Source of the DNA: Liolophura sinensis
Taxonomy: Eukaryota > Mollusca > Polyplacophora > Chitonida > Chitonidae
NCBI RefSeq assembly: GCF_032854445.1
Contig: NW_027018001.1
Location: 62,001 to 126,000, forward strand
Direction of reading: 5' to 3'
Length of the DNA stretch: 64,000 nucleotides
Under the pieces are notes generated by a model. That model saw nothing but the letters and a program-made list of their open reading frames with translations, was not told the DNA's origin and ran no database searches. The position numbers and the translations under genes were made by a program. This document shows, in pieces, positions 1-12,817 of the stretch; position 1 is the stretch's first letter, and the number at the start of each line of letters is the position of its first letter.

Positions 1-511
1 CCAAGGACATTACATGAGAATTAACTCATCTCAAAGGTCATTAAAAGCAGCATTTTACAACAATGATGACTGCGTATCTCGTGAATCACTACTGTGTAAT
101 CCAGCGGGCAAAGACCATCACATGACTGAAATAATCAATCTTCTACTCAACTCAAAGGTCATCAAGAGCAGCATTTGACAACAATGATGACTGCGTGTCT
201 CATGAATCAGTACTGTGCAATACAGCCGGCAAGGACCTTCACATGACGGAAATAATCAACCCTCTACTCAACTCAAAGGTCATCAAGAGCAGCATTTTAC
301 GACAATGATGATTACGTGTCCCATGAATCACTACTCTGCCATACAGCCGGCAAGGACCTTCACATGACTAAAATAATCAATCCTCTACTCAACTCAAAGG
401 TCATCAAGAGCAGAATTCTACAACAATGGTGACTGCGTGTGTAATGAATCATTACTGCGTAATACAGCCGACAAAAACCTTCACATGACTGAAATAATCA
501 ACTGTCTGGAC
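1..511. repeat. Tandem repeat, 121-bp unit, about 4.2 copies
   Basis: AAGGACCTTCACATGAC and its variants recur at 110, 231, 352 and 473, exactly 121 bp apart, with 85-95% similarity by eye. The first copy is the most diverged, and the array probably extends left of the window. No coding frame is conserved between units. Confidence 0.9.
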
Positions 512-687
512 AACACACTGACACAGTGTGCTCCTTCAGCTAGTTATAGATTGATCAGTGAATACTCTGATCTGTTTCCGATGAAAAAAGTTAGGTTGAA
601 TATTAAAGATACAGCGCCTTCAGATTCCCGTGAGAACAAAGTAGAAATAAAACTGACCCGCATAGTTCTTCATGTTATAACCCTCAC

Positions 688-1576
688 CAAACGGTTACTA
701 TTGTTTATTTCTTTTAGAGGGTCACTTATTTTCAGCTGTCTGTAAAAAACTGTAAAATTAGTCGTACCCGCTACCAAAATGACCTTTTTTCAGTGACACA
801 TAACAACATAAGCTCTACACACTGATATGTTTGAAGTTTATATTATTGCATGGAAAATGAAGTTTGAACACCTTTTCTAATTCATAATGTTAAAGCCCAT
901 TAGCCCCGTCTCGACGGCAAGAACCCACTGCCTCTAGTAATCACGTCGTAATTATTTAAAAACAAAAACAAAAACAGCGGCATGCTGGATATTAGGCGGG
1001 ATTCTACATGTTTTGACTGAGGGCGACACCAGTTAATTAAAATGGCTATCTATCTTAGTGTAAACCCTGCTTCCGCGCCTGCCATATTTGAAATTGCTTA
1101 CACATTTTAGTATAATATAACCTAAATAAATGAACATAATTTTATCTGTTGTATTATACTATCTCACGGTAGTATGGTTTTAAAGTTGGATGGTACTAAA
1201 TTTTGTAGCTGATTCGCTGAAAATTTAGTGTAGGATGTGTTACTGCGTCGAGTTTGTTCTTTCCGCATGTTGATGCACCTAGTGTAAAACAAAGCACTCT
1301 CCACGCCCATTCCCAGAACGCCACTTTTTAAAATAATTATGATGGCAATGAGTTCTTGGTGTCGAACCTAAGCTTATAGAGTTTAAAGCTTATGGATTAG
1401 AAAAAGTGCACTAATTTGATTTCTTTGCAAGAATGTGGACTTCCAACACATCCATGTGTAGAGCTTGTGCTGTTGCGTGTCACTAACTAAAGCTAATTTT
1501 GGTAGCGAGTATGACGGATTTTACAGACAGCTGAATATAGGCGACTCACTAAAAGAAATAGATTATAACTGTTTGG
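688..1576. mobile_element. Long inverted-repeat (foldback) element
   Basis: The left arm (about 688-985) and right arm (about 1315-1576) match when one is reverse-complemented: ATTTCTTTTAG, CAGCTGTCTGTAAAA, CGCTACCAAAAT, AGTGACAC, AAGCTCTACACA and CAAGAACYCAYTGCC occur in the same order. The ~330-bp centre shows no gene. A solo arm is at 7485-7720. It looks like a foldback or long-TIR non-autonomous DNA transposon. Confidence 0.7.
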
Positions 1577-2110
1577 TTTCCCGACACTGACTATAGCAAT
1601 GTAGCTATAGCTGACCCTCTTGAGTGTCTATTGATTTCTATGGACCGTTCCCTGACTGATGTCTTCTTATTGTGGTAATCATTGACTGCTGTAAAGTCCA
1701 GTTGTGGAAAATGGGAAGGCCCCTTTAGAGACATACAGGTATTATCTAAAAACAAAGCTGACATTTTCACATGAAGATTCAGTGATAAGGTCACGGCTGA
1801 ACAAAAGTCACCGGGTGGTTACAAAAAATCGATCATTTTTCAAGCATCTCACAGCTTACATCAATTCAAAATGAGATAACATTCACTTCTATTTAACAAC
1901 CTGGTTTTCCATTCACAGTCTTGATTAAGGAAAGGTGTTGAGTCATGTTTTGCGAACATGTGGCTGTTTCAGCGCTATACAATCTTGAAATGACAATACA
2001 ATGGCCCAAGGGACACATAGCTTATTTTATTCTCGTGAAGACAGACCTTCAAATTTCTCATACAAATTCTTAACTCAACATAGTGGACAGAATTATGATT
2101 CAGGTAACTA

Positions 2111-2262
2111 TTTTATTTATTTATTTATTTATTTATTTATTTCATTTGTGTTTTACCCCTTCCTCAAGAATATTTCACTCATACGAAGTCGGCCATCATT
2201 ATGATGGGAGCAAAAAAAAGAGCCCGAGAGAAACGCAGATTGCTGGCATACTTTCGCACAGT
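2111..2262 (-). mobile_element. SINE-A copy (3' part)
   Basis: (TTTA)n followed by TTTTACCCCTTCCTCAAGAA and ATATTTCACTCATACGA, the reverse complement of the family's 3' end. The tRNA-like head is missing or unrecognisable. Confidence 0.75.
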
Positions 2263-2736
2263 TACTATTGTATATGTTACCGTGTATACGCGAGTATTTA
2301 AATCTCATCACTGAACCCTCAATGTTTCCTGGGATCGTGCCTGTGCCCATTAAATTTAGTTATGACCCTTAATTAGCTTTTTCTAAATCAAGAGATCTAG
2401 AACAATATGACAGATAACACAATTCTTTTGAAAATTACAGTAAAACCAGACACTAAATGCATGTTTCCAGGTCAGAAAACGTCCACGTAACGCAAAAGGT
2501 TACGTAAATTGTCACCATGGTCTACTAATCCAACATGTGAATGGATTCATTTTACTGAACAAAATATAAAAAATATAACTGATTGTGTTCTAGACAACAG
2601 TTTTAAGGGTATTTCTACTGATAGTTACTTTATTTTTATTGTTTCCTTCCCTTCGAGTATCGCCACTCTATATTTAGAAATTAATTCGTCCATGACAAAT
2701 CTATATATAAATTTCACAAAACCAATTCACACTTAC

Positions 2737-2920
2737 CAAGGACAACTGATTTGCATCCAAGTGTTTCAACACACCCTCCATCTATTAACACATAGCATAG
2801 TGTGTAGTTTCCCGGCTCCTGTCCTTGGCTGTTGTCCAAGGAGATGGTTGATGTACGACTACGACCGCCACTGTTACACTGGTCAGATGTACTGCTGTTC
2901 TCGAAACTAACACCTGCATC
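2737..2920 (-). CDS. Minus gene exon 4: second half of Ig-like domain 2
   Basis: Acceptor AATACACAAAG (AG at 2922-2921, weak pyrimidine tract), donor TTG|GTAAGT at 2736; phase 0 to 1. Starts DAGVSFENSSTSDQCNSGGR, then STISLDNSQGQEPGNYTLCY (the E-F hairpin with the F-strand Y-T-L-C) and a Cys-rich end (GGCVETLGC). The F-strand motif NYTLCYV marks the C-terminal half of an Ig domain. An alternative acceptor 8 bases further in would lose the frame. Confidence 0.65.
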
Positions 2921-5900
2921 CTTTGTGTATTTGAATGAAAATTTGGTCACAGAAAACATTTAAAGTGCGGTAGAGCAATGTAAACCAACAAAGTGAGAAC
3001 ACTGCCAAGACAAGAATCCGTCCTAACGTGCGACAGGTGAAGAACTAATTACTAACTTAATATTTGATCCCAATTGTTTCCATTGTGACTATTCATAGAG
3101 TCTGCTGCTGCAGGAAGGGTAGCACCCAGCACACCTTTTTACAAAATGGACTCGTGTAAGATTTTTTTTACTTTATGGTTTATGCAGTAGCGGTCAGTTT
3201 TATTGGTGCATGTAGAAGACCCCCTTGCCCAGAGTAAACCTAAGATCATTGGCAAGTAACAGACAAACTTTCCGACGTGTATGTTTACAATATTGGTGGA
3301 AGACAACTAATGTTCAGCGAAAAACCACAAAAGCGTAGTTGGCTTTTTACTTTCACAAACGCACAGAAGACGTCAATAACTACAGTATTTCAAGTATTTG
3401 GTACATGTACACGATGACCTTTGTATGTAAGTATGTTAATCGCTCAATTTGAGAGCGCATTGCCAATGAAGGATTACGAAACTCAACCCTATCACTAAGA
3501 ATACATGTGTTGCAGCAGTAAGCTTACCTTTAGGTTGAGGGCTAGAATCGAGCTTCCAGAGATGCATTCAGATGTACAAGTGACATTTCTGACTGAGCCA
3601 CTGTTCACAATAATGGACGTATCAGGCGGCCAGTCGCAGGAGACATTCACGGTTGTGAGATTTACTAACGGAACAAAAGAAATTTAAAACTAGACAACCT
3701 AAGAATGATTTTTTTAGTAATGTTCCATAGAGAATATTAAATATGGTGAGATTTCAGTGGTAACTTTAACTATGTGTATAAGACACTGCCATTTGTCCAA
3801 TCCTCTGTTGAAAGTAAAGATATCCTCGATTTCCAGTTTATTAAGCGATTGATCCTACCCCTGAGTAATTAAAGACAGGGTTTGTCCACACTTCGTGTCC
3901 CCTTCATTATGATAGCTGGAGACGCAGTAGGTAGCTATTTATCTGATACAAGTTGAAGGACTAGTGTCCACATTTAGTTACTTGTCCCTCAAGGGGAAAT
4001 ATTTTAACTTGTTAAAACGTTTCATTACTGGAAATGTAATAAATTAAGTTAAATGCAGTAAAACTACATTCTTTGGCTGATCTCTAAAGAGCCGTGGCGT
4101 CACAGACGACCTCCGGCAGGCGTGATAGGCCCCATTACCTGAGTTTTATATCAAAACTACATTAATATCGAGTTGTTAATATAATAACTGTATTAATTTC
4201 TGAACTATATAGAAAAGAATGTATAATGATGGGTGAATTTGAAGCCCTGTCGCCAGGAAGCATCATGCACGTATAATATTTATTTTTTCATTATTTATTT
4301 GTTTTATTTGATTGTTGTTTTACGCCGTGCTTAGGAATATTTCACTTATACGACGTCAGCCAGCATTATGACGGGAGGAAACCGGGCAAAGCGGGTGTGA
4401 AGATGTTACGTGATGGTGTTTTTCCTGAAAGGAAGCATTTGGTGAAAGAATGTTCCAACTCTGAGGACGACATGTCCTACAGTGACAAGCTGGGATCGAG
4501 GCTGAATCCTTTGCAACAGTGTATCAATTCGTTCTTAGTATACGATGTGCCTTTATAAATAAAAAAGTCATGTTTTTCTCTGTGTTTCTTTTCTTTGTAT
4601 GTGTTGTATTTTTTTATTTGGTTTGAATGTTATGCTTGTTAAGGCATTTCCTCCTATAATGGCAATACTGAATATGCTGACAAAAATATCGAAGCCCAGT
4701 CTTTGTCACCCATTTCCCTCGTAAGATTTCTCTTTTTAAAACGCCTTTATTCAGCAAGACAAGACATGAAAAATTCCAGGCCCTTCGGAATCCAACAATC
4801 CAACGTGGCCTTTAAATACCTCTGTTTATGACTTTATTCTCTATTGTTTTCACTGTTTTTATAACTGCTTAAATATCATCTGCACCCTAGAACCTTTGGA
4901 AGAATTTAAAAAAAAATGCAGTGATGCATTCTGTAATTTACTAGATTTAATAGAAATATTCAAAGTCCTGTTTTGTCACATTTAATACACAAATCACAAA
5001 ACAGTAGTTGTCAAACATTAGGAATACTTACAATCTTGCAGAAACTAATCCCAGTGTCCTCTACTGACCCTTTCTTGCAATTGCATGCGGGGCAAGAATT
5101 TATTGAATCATTTATTTCATTGATCTTTTACTCCGTAATCATGAATATTTTACTTATACGAAGGCCGCCAGCATTATCAATTATACAATCGGGCAGAACC
5201 CGGGAAAATTCCAGGAGAAATTCGAGATGTTTGTTTTCCAGTCGGTTGATTCCCGGGCTCTGAGCAAAATACTGGGTTGTGACAGCTGATAAAGGTTGTA
5301 CGTGTATAAAGTATTTTGGCAGAAACTACGTTTTACAATCTGTCCCATTACATACTAGTTTTGACTGTAGCATTTCCTATATTTAATTGCCAAAAAAGTT
5401 TATGGTGATAATTTAACACAACATACATGGCTACTAAGTCACAAACAATTTAAAAAAACCTAGCCACCGATCCTTTGGGGGGCCGATTTTACTCCGCCAG
5501 TAAACCACCAACACACCGTCTACCGTCTTGTCCTGTCAGGAAACGTAACATTCGTTTGCGGGGCGGTAAAAGTGACATGGCGAAAATGAAATGTTTCGAA
5601 GAGAAAAAAATTGAAGTATCAAAAAAAAATTACATTGCGAAAAAAACATTTTGTTGAAACAAAATTGTTTTTAACCCTAACATACATAGTTAATCAACTT
5701 ATAATTACATTTGACCGATGTTCAACACCCAATCTTAGAAATTCAATACGGAAACAAGCACATATGCGTGAGGCAAAATATTGCTTGCTCGAGCTGTAAA
5801 TGGATTTAAATACATAAAAAACTGACCTGATAATACGGCGAGATTGAACTGCAGGCTGTTGGCGTTCTCCGTGAATGTCCACTGACCACGGTCTTTGCTG

Positions 5901-8335
5901 CTAGCCGATGATATCTCAAGCGTATAGTTTAATCCTGAATTTTGTTGGGATATAGAATACCCTGCCGCAGGTATGTCACATAACACGCCCGGCTCACATG
6001 AAGCCACGCGAGTGCCGTCAGGTCTTAACCATTCCACGGGATCTCTAGGGAGTACATCAAATGTTCCTCTAAGGACAATCTGACTTCCAAGAACTTTATC
6101 ACAACCGTCTGTCACGCTAAGAAAACCTGCAGTTGATAACAGGGAGAAAGATTAGCGCACGACTGTAAATAAATGTACTCTCGTTGACGTTTTGAACGGA
6201 ATTTTTAAGTGAATTCTAATATGGACGGTATTATAATGATTATAGTATGTTGTATTAACTTACCATTTTTTTTTACATTTTGGTCGATTGAATAAATGAA
6301 TGTAATGCCTATAATTTAGAAGACAAGACCAACGAATTTCGATTGGGTTTCATTCGTGCGTAGATGTGTTTTCATAAACATAGCACCAGCACCCACTTAA
6401 ACAAGTTTTAAATACAAGGGATTAATTAATTAATCTTAACACGGAAATGACGTATATGGTGCATGTAAGCACTATACGACATAAGTGAAACGTTTGTGAA
6501 CAGGATGTAAAGTTTTGTTCAACATAAATTTACAGACTAGTGTAATCCATGTAAATTAGTCATGACTTGGCCATCCGAGGGTTGTGTACCACTTTATTTA
6601 TTTATCTGATTGGTGTTTTACGCCGTACTCAAGAACGTTTCACTTATACTACGGCTGACAACATTATGGTTGGAGGGAATAGAGCAGAGCCCGGGGGAAA
6701 CCCACGACCACCCGCATGTTGGTGGCAGACTGTCCGACTTTATTGAAGTTGGGTTATTCCTATACAACTGTCAGACAACATGCGATTTGGTTGAATAGGA
6801 GTTGACCATATTTCGTGGAAATAACGTTTGTTGAAATTACTGATACTAAGCGCCTACATGTACCGATTTCGATAACATAAAAACAGCTGTCAGGCTAGTA
6901 TACATTGAGCAACGTAAACTCTCTATGGTTTCCTCAAGCTAAATAATCTGCTGTTATAAACATTACAGTGTACGGGTCTGCATCCGTGTGTACAGATCGG
7001 TTGCACTTCATGTGTAAGATATGGATTTATGCAGCCTTATATAAATAACAATTGAGCAACTGTATACACCCCTTGACGGACATATTTGTACAAGTAACTG
7101 TTCATCGGCAGACAGTGTACGCTGACAGCAGTATTATGTTGTTGTTGGACTGCCTACATACACCACATGCATCACTTCCGTTTTAGGGTTAGTTAATTAA
7201 AGGCTTACATTAAAACTGATTTACGTAGATGCAGGCCATATGGTTATGAAGAGTCACCTGGAAACAATTAAGACCCAGTTGAAATTCGTTGGCCTTGTTC
7301 TTTTATCACCGCAACGGTAATATTATAGTCATATCGTGGCGAGAAGATGTTCAAACTTCATAAATAAAAAGAAAAGAAAACAGATGTCTTTTAAATCAGC
7401 CAAGAAAAAAAAGGTTAAATTCCAAAACGATATTAAATATCTTTAGTATATCACATTATGATTATATGCACGTACTATAGTCTGTTCCTTTCAACATGAG
7501 GCTTATATTCTGCTGTCTGTAAAATCAGTTCTACTCACTACAAAATTGCCTTTCGTTATTGACATGTTGTCGGACGTCCATGTTAGGCCATTTACTCAGG
7601 AAAAGCAGTTAGAATACTGTTGATTCATAAACTCAATAAGCCTGGTTTTGACACCAAGAATTCATTACCCCAGGTGACTTCATAATTATTTTTAAAGACG
7701 AGGGGCATGCCGGGAAATGTGCGTAAAGAGTAATTTGTTTCACGCAAATTTCACGCAGTAACACGTCTGTCCCACGAGTAAAACACGTTTATGTAACATA
7801 ATTTCCTAGCATCCAACTGTAAACAATTTTAGATATGCCAGTATCAGTAACTGGGTTTAAATTCAAGTCGAGTTTATTTAACTACAGCCTCTACCCATAA
7901 TTCGGTATTTGCGTTTTTGAACTTTTTAGAAAAAAACATTTATTCACTGAGTATAAGACATTTTGTACATGTATGTAGTTACGAAAATGTAGATGTTTTA
8001 GTACGTCGTACATAAAATGTCTTTTGCACTAACTGCACAATATGTTATGCCCCAGTAAGTAGGTTCATACCATAGGGGACAGAGTCGTAGCATGCGTAAG
8101 TAGCATTATGTACAATTTGTTAAATGAAGGATAGGACAATCCTTTTTCTCGTGAACGTTTTTGGTGAAATTGTCCTGTTTCTACCATTGCTGTAATGGTA
8201 AGGCTACATTTTTTATGACGAAAATTTACAAAATCAGTCTATGTCTATGTACTTACTGGGATTTTGTGCTCTTGCCCATTGTAACACAAGCGTGCCAGAG
8301 CACACATAGATAATATGCAAGAATGCAGCTGACAT
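2737..8335 (-). CDS. Second Ig-superfamily gene, 5' part (partial)
   Basis: Whole-gene entry for the divergent minus-strand gene. Exons in order: 8335-8257, 6126-5827, 3664-3528, 2920-2737. The four sum to 700 nt (233 codons plus one base) with no stop and matched phases (1; 1-1; 1-0; 0-1). It encodes a signal peptide, one Ig-like domain and a second, Cys-rich Ig-like domain split by a phase 0 intron. After 2737 a GTAAGT donor opens an intron for which I see no acceptor exon within the window, so the rest (further domains, possibly TM and tail) lies to the left. It is probably a paralogue or relative of the plus-strand receptor; its domains are not close in sequence to Ig1 and Ig2 of that gene. 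Confidence 0.68.
3528..3664 (-). CDS. Minus gene exon 3: first half of Ig-like domain 2
   Basis: Acceptor TTCCGTTAG (AG at 3666-3665), donor AAG|GTAAGC at 3527; phase 1 to 0, 46 residues. It starts VNLTTVNVSCDWPPDTSIIV and continues with RNVTCTSECISG to LALNLK. Three cysteines and sequons NLT, NVS and NVT support an extracellular domain. Alone it is too short for an Ig domain; exon 4 supplies the second half. Confidence 0.62.
4288..4398 (-). mobile_element. SINE-A copy (3' part)
   Basis: Contains TTTTACGCCGTGCTTAGGAA, TATTTCACTTATACGACG and GGGAGGAAACCGGGCA, matching the other copies in reverse orientation. Confidence 0.8.
5099..5220 (-). mobile_element. SINE-A copy, diverged
   Basis: Contains TTTTACTCCGTAATCATGAA, TTACTTATACGAAGGCCGCC and CGGGCAGAACCCGGG. 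It has more substitutions than most copies, so it is older. Confidence 0.65.
5827..6126 (-). CDS. Minus gene exon 2: Ig-like domain
   Basis: Acceptor ATCAACTGCAG (AG at 6128-6127), donor TCAG|GTCAGT at 5826; phase 1-1, 100 residues. Starts FLSVTDGCDKVLGSQIVLRG. It has Trp in DPVEWLRPDGT, a Cys pair around RVASCEPGVLCDIP, and the E-F region NYTLEISSASSKDRGQWTF. The F-strand Cys is replaced (W-T-F), so the usual disulphide is missing and the extra Cys pair may stabilise the domain. It resembles V/C2-like N-terminal domains of invertebrate Ig receptors. Confidence 0.75.
6592..6745 (-). mobile_element. SINE-A copy
   Basis: (TTTA)n, then TTGGTGTTTTACGCCGTACT, TTTCACTTATACTACGGC and CAGAGCCCGGGGGAAACCCA. 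It lies in intron 1 of the minus-strand Ig gene. Confidence 0.82.
7485..7720. mobile_element. Solo arm of the 688-1576 foldback family
   Basis: CTGCTGTCTGTAAAATC, CTCACTACAAAATTGCC, ACACCAAGAATTCATTACC and CATAATTATTTTTAAAGAC appear in the same order as in the left arm at 700-965. No second arm was seen nearby. Confidence 0.55.
8257..8335 (-). CDS. Minus gene exon 1: signal peptide
   Basis: ATG at 8335-8333 opens 26 codons: MSAAFLHIIYVCSGTLVLQW then ARAQNP, plus one base before a perfect GTAAGT donor at 8256. The hydrophobic core followed by ARAQ (cleavage after ARA likely) and the phase 1 end are what first exons of Ig receptors look like. Just upstream on this strand is TTGTTTACAG, so a 5'-UTR intron is possible. 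Confidence 0.65.
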
Positions 8336-11300
8336 CTCCGTAAGTCTTATAAATTAACTGTAAACAAGAATAAAAGTGAATCAGCGTAGCATAGATGTAC
8401 AATCATGTGCGATTTTTTTTCATGCCATTTTATTTTGTGATGATCATTTGGTGATAGTTAAATTCCATTTTAAAGTACAACGCCAGTCAATTATGACGTA
8501 CGCACCCTAGGCGTATCAATCAAATCAGAATCAAAATAGCGCACCATGATAATATTTATAAGCAAAGGTAATAGAATATTTCATTTCCCCTTTGATTGCC
8601 GCCGTTTATATGTCCAAAGTGTTAAAATAACACAAAAAGATAACTGCCAGTAGACACGTCACCATATTGTTCTAACTGGAAATTATTCTTAACGACTAAC
8701 GAGTTTAAAGCTTTGTACGTCCATGATAGGTTTCACACTGTTGCAGGTCAGTGTGACGAAACATCGCATTGTCGATGCTACGCGTCGATATGAACCTATA
8801 TGAACCTATCGGCTTTGGCCTTCTTACCGATGATTAACTTACCGAGCTCACCCGGAACAAAAACTGCACAATATGTAGGCCTAACAAGCATGTTTAGTCA
8901 AAGATAAGGGTTATTACCGTAAATTTGATGACGCATTTTCAATGCCAGTCATCGGCTACTCAATGTCTGGTAACATTGCAGGAAGTGAAAGGTGGAAAGG
9001 AAGTTCTGAGAAAATCCATGAAAAGTGAAGGCCAACTTAAAATCTAGCCAAAATGTGTAATATACACATCGCACATGTACCTCTGAAACACAGTTTTAAC
9101 GCAATGGTCTTTTGGGGTTATCCTTGTATGCATAACCGACCTTTCGCTTAACGAGTGTGTTTCAGACCAATTTGGTTTCCTATGGATACATCTTCAGTTT
9201 AGCGTAAGAAAATTAGTCCATTTGCATGTTTTAGACAGAACTGGCTATTCTCTCATCGTAAATCTCTGTGCTCTTGTCCGCGCCTCGGTCATTATTGTCT
9301 ACGCATGTACAATTACTCGGTCTTTCTCCACTACTCAAGCGGAATAACACACATAATAAAGGGCAGCGTAAGAGTGAACACTCCATCCATTTTTACTTAT
9401 ATATGAACTGTGCACTTAAAAAATAATGTTCCAGCTATGGGTGTAAAGCAGCATTCAAATACACAGAAATACCAAACTCTCTTGGTAACCTTCAGACAGA
9501 GAGTTCAAATCCTGGATTTGTTTTATTAATAGGTCTACTAGTATTTAATAAAGTGCTACCACAAAATAGAAGGTATAGGTACTAAAGTATATAATCACCA
9601 TGCATGTATGTGCGTACATGTCGCTACTATATCGGAATTCGTCATTCATGATAGAGTGCATGCATAGTTGTCTTCCACTAACTTGTCATAGTGCATGTAC
9701 ATGGCATTTTTGCGGACTTTAAATTAACGCTGATAGACAAATTTTCTAGTACAGCTGATATGATTGTCCATATTTACTATGAATCCATTTAGTACAACGC
9801 CCGCCAGATTAACAGCGTCGTTATAGAAAAACCCTTTACCCTCAATATATGTGTAACTGTATGGAATAACATAGCAGTTGAAGTGTCAATGTCTGTCTTG
9901 GTGGTAAGCTAAACATGTAGACAGTATTGACAAGTGAACGTTAATCGCTCTCGCCATTGCCTTTGAGCGCACTGAAGAAACCGACCATTTGTAGCCCAAT
10001 AATTGTTGCAAGACAACGGGCACAACAGCGATACATTAAAAAAGTAGTCCCAGAACATCACAAATAGAGAAACACCAAGGGCTGCCAATCTCAGGAAGCC
10101 GTACAAGATCTTTTAGACACTTGGGTTGTTGCCGTCATGGTCCTTGGGTAACAGTGTGTGTGTGTGGACATTACAACTGGGAAAAACGTTCAGTAAAGTT
10201 CTGTAATAGTCAAACATGTTTATAACAGCAGCTTTTGATAATACAGAACCCAACCCCAGTTCCACACGTGCTTCCATGTAATTTCACTGGATAGCAATGT
10301 CACTGATCTATCACTCCAACCGATCGAAGCATAGAAGGAACATAGTGAGGAATTGTCTGTTTTAAACCCTAATCGCAGACAGGACAAGACTCTGAAAGAT
10401 ATATGTCACTCATCCCAAAGTGACCTGGTCCATTCCAAGGACATGGAATTACTGTCATAGGGGCTTTAAAGACAGAAACGCCACGGCTAAATTCAGTGGA
10501 AATTAAAACACACGATGACTTTCCCAATGCTAACGCCATATCCATGCAACATGTCAACCCACTTGATCAACCTATTTTCACCATTGCCGGTCGAGATACA
10601 GCGGGAAACTGAAATAGCTGTTACACAGATCATTGATGATTACTTACAAGACAGTTGTTGTGGAGAAGCTCTAGTAGAGACCAAAGCAACTTTTTCTTGT
10701 ACACCACACAAACCTTCTATATTACTCATACTGGACATGTGCATCAAATAACTTCCTGTAGTATTCACATATTGCCGTAGAAATCATACAAGTTACGCTC
10801 AGGCCTGCTGGGCTATCAGAGATGAGGACAGTTCCATTTTCTACTCTGGTGTACTGCATCTAGATGACTATTTTGAACAGCACGTAATGATGTGAACAGT
10901 GATAAGGACCTGGTGGAGTTGTTCGTTTAACATGGTTGCGAAGCTAGAGGTAACAAAACTCCACTATAAGGTAATCATGAGTAGTCTGAAAGAATACACA
11001 CCACATTTATATCAATTGATCAAAGCATTGGACTACGTAATGGAAAACATGGGAAACTCTTCCACACAAGAAAATAAGAACTTTTTAAGCTAGACACGAA
11101 ATAAATGTATTGTTAAACAGTGTTAGATGAAGTTCGTAAGGCATAGAAGAGTCAACAGAATAAAGATGAAACCAAAGTACGTCAGTGAGAGTTTTTATTT
11201 TAAGGATTTCGATTTTTCGGGGCTCTATATTGCCTGTCAGACACAGATGGCAATCTTTGCGTCACATGTACGCACAAGAGAATCATGCGTGCCCATCACA

Positions 11301-12817
11301 TTGTCATTCCTCCCCACCATACTGTTGGCCGCCGTCGTATAAGTGAAATATTTATGATTACAGCGTATAACAATGAAGTATATATAAATCACCAGACAAA
11401 TATCAACTTCCCCTTAGTAGGAAAATATGGTGGGGGTTCACAGTAGGGTATGCAAATAATTCTCTAACTTACGCCTAGTGCCCTTCAGATTGCACCAGCG
11501 TACATTAGGACCATCCCAATACCAGTAAAGATGTCATGTTTGCCATCACAGCATGCTCAGTTGCAACGACATTTAAGGAATGTCTCTTTCGGTAAAGGCT
11601 GGAACAAAATGGCCGCCTTGGTCGACAAAGAGCATATTTGTGATGGCTCTACAATAAGGTGGATCTAGAAGGGCATACTCAAGTTGCAAGTTTCTTTTAT
11701 GGAACAGTGCAAAATTTTTGCAAACATCGCCTGTATTATAACAACAAGGACGGTTTAAAACGGAACGGACAAAAGATGTGACCTTACAAGAATGTCAGTA
11801 CCTGTCACTCTCAGTTGTGATCAGTTTCGCTTCCAATGGGGCCAATTTTTCGCCCTGCCATACCAAGTCCTGTACGAAATATTAAGTGTTATGTTAATAT
11901 AACCACATAGTGCCAGATCCTAATATGTGTTAGGATAGAAATAATGTTTAACCCTGCAGCGATTTGCAAAAAGTGGCGGCGAGGATAATGGCGTAGGAAA
12001 AATAGCAGCTTGTCTAAGGCATGAATAATACGCCACTGGTAAGTCAAACAAAACACAGTCGATCTGACATAGGCTACTCGGTCTTGGGGTTCAGTTCCAT
12101 ACACAGACAGGGCATCAGCACGCCGATATATTGGACATAAAGGAGAGGAACAGTGCCGATGTGGTAGTTTTAGTTACCTGACACAAAGTCCGTTGAAGAT
12201 GACCTGCTTGCCATCAGTTTGTTATATTTATTTACAGCGTGCACTCTGGATCCTCCCCGCCATAAAAGTAACTACCACTGAAGTCAAAAATTCTGGAATA
12301 CATAATTAAATTTAAATAAAGTCAGTTAAATCAAACAGTTAACCAGGGGTGAAATTAAGTAGCTATTGACAGCTTCTACAGTTTTAGTACTTACAGGATT
12401 AGCAACGTCTGTTTTCTCTGAATAGGCAGCTCTCGGAACGACGTCTGTTCAGGATTTGCTGAGCGCGTATTCAATGATGTAAAAGACTGTAAATGCGCAT
12501 GACTAAAAAATCTACCGTGTTTCTGGGTAAGTCCATAGGTGTTCGATACACCTCATCACCATGCAGCTCACAACTACTCATCCAGGGACGACGTGTATCA
12601 TTTTCTCCAAGACACTTCCACCTTTATAGCTTTTCATCTGGATGTTTAGTATATCAGGAATTGCCGGCATTCTACAAAGAACGGGTTTCGGACGACGACT
12701 TGCCTCGAAAAATAATGAAATAATACGCTTGGGAGTGTGATGGTTGGGGAGTTGTCGCCCTTCAAATGTTCTTCTACAATGTATAACTAAGCTCGACATT
12801 GTGGCTGTGGGAAATTG
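8336..12817. other. Intergenic region between divergent Ig genes
   Basis: This 4.5-kb gap separates the start codons of two divergently transcribed Ig genes, so both promoters should be here or in 5'-UTR introns within it. I see a TTTATAA-like box on the minus strand about 15-20 bases before the 8335 ATG, but nothing decisive. A SINE-A fragment is at 11317-11372. No coding region was convincing. Confidence 0.45.
11317..11372 (+). mobile_element. SINE-A fragment
   Basis: TTGGCCGCCGTCGTATAAGT and GAAATATTTATGATTACAGC match the family core; the tail has degenerated. Confidence 0.6.

Larger units (their letters stand above)
3665..5826. other. Minus-gene intron
   Basis: Intron between minus-gene exons 2 and 3. 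It holds two SINE-A copies (4288-4398, 5099-5220) and otherwise AT-rich sequence in which I see no gene. Confidence 0.55.
6127..8256. other. Minus-gene intron 1
   Basis: Intron between the signal-peptide exon and the first Ig exon of the minus gene. It holds a SINE-A copy and the solo foldback arm; nothing else was recognised. Confidence 0.55.

Noticed and set aside
2509-2910. 133-codon plus-strand frame with sequons
   Set aside because: Its right half is antisense to minus-gene exon 4, which has splice sites and an Ig motif; the left half has no recognisable domain.
3505-3687. 60-codon plus-strand frame
   Set aside because: It is the antisense shadow of minus-gene exon 3.
9909-10106. Minus-strand frame starting MYGFLRLAALGVSLFVMF, signal-peptide-like
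   Set aside because: No phase 1 donor follows the hydrophobic stretch, while the exon at 8335-8257 has both a cleavage-like site and a perfect donor.
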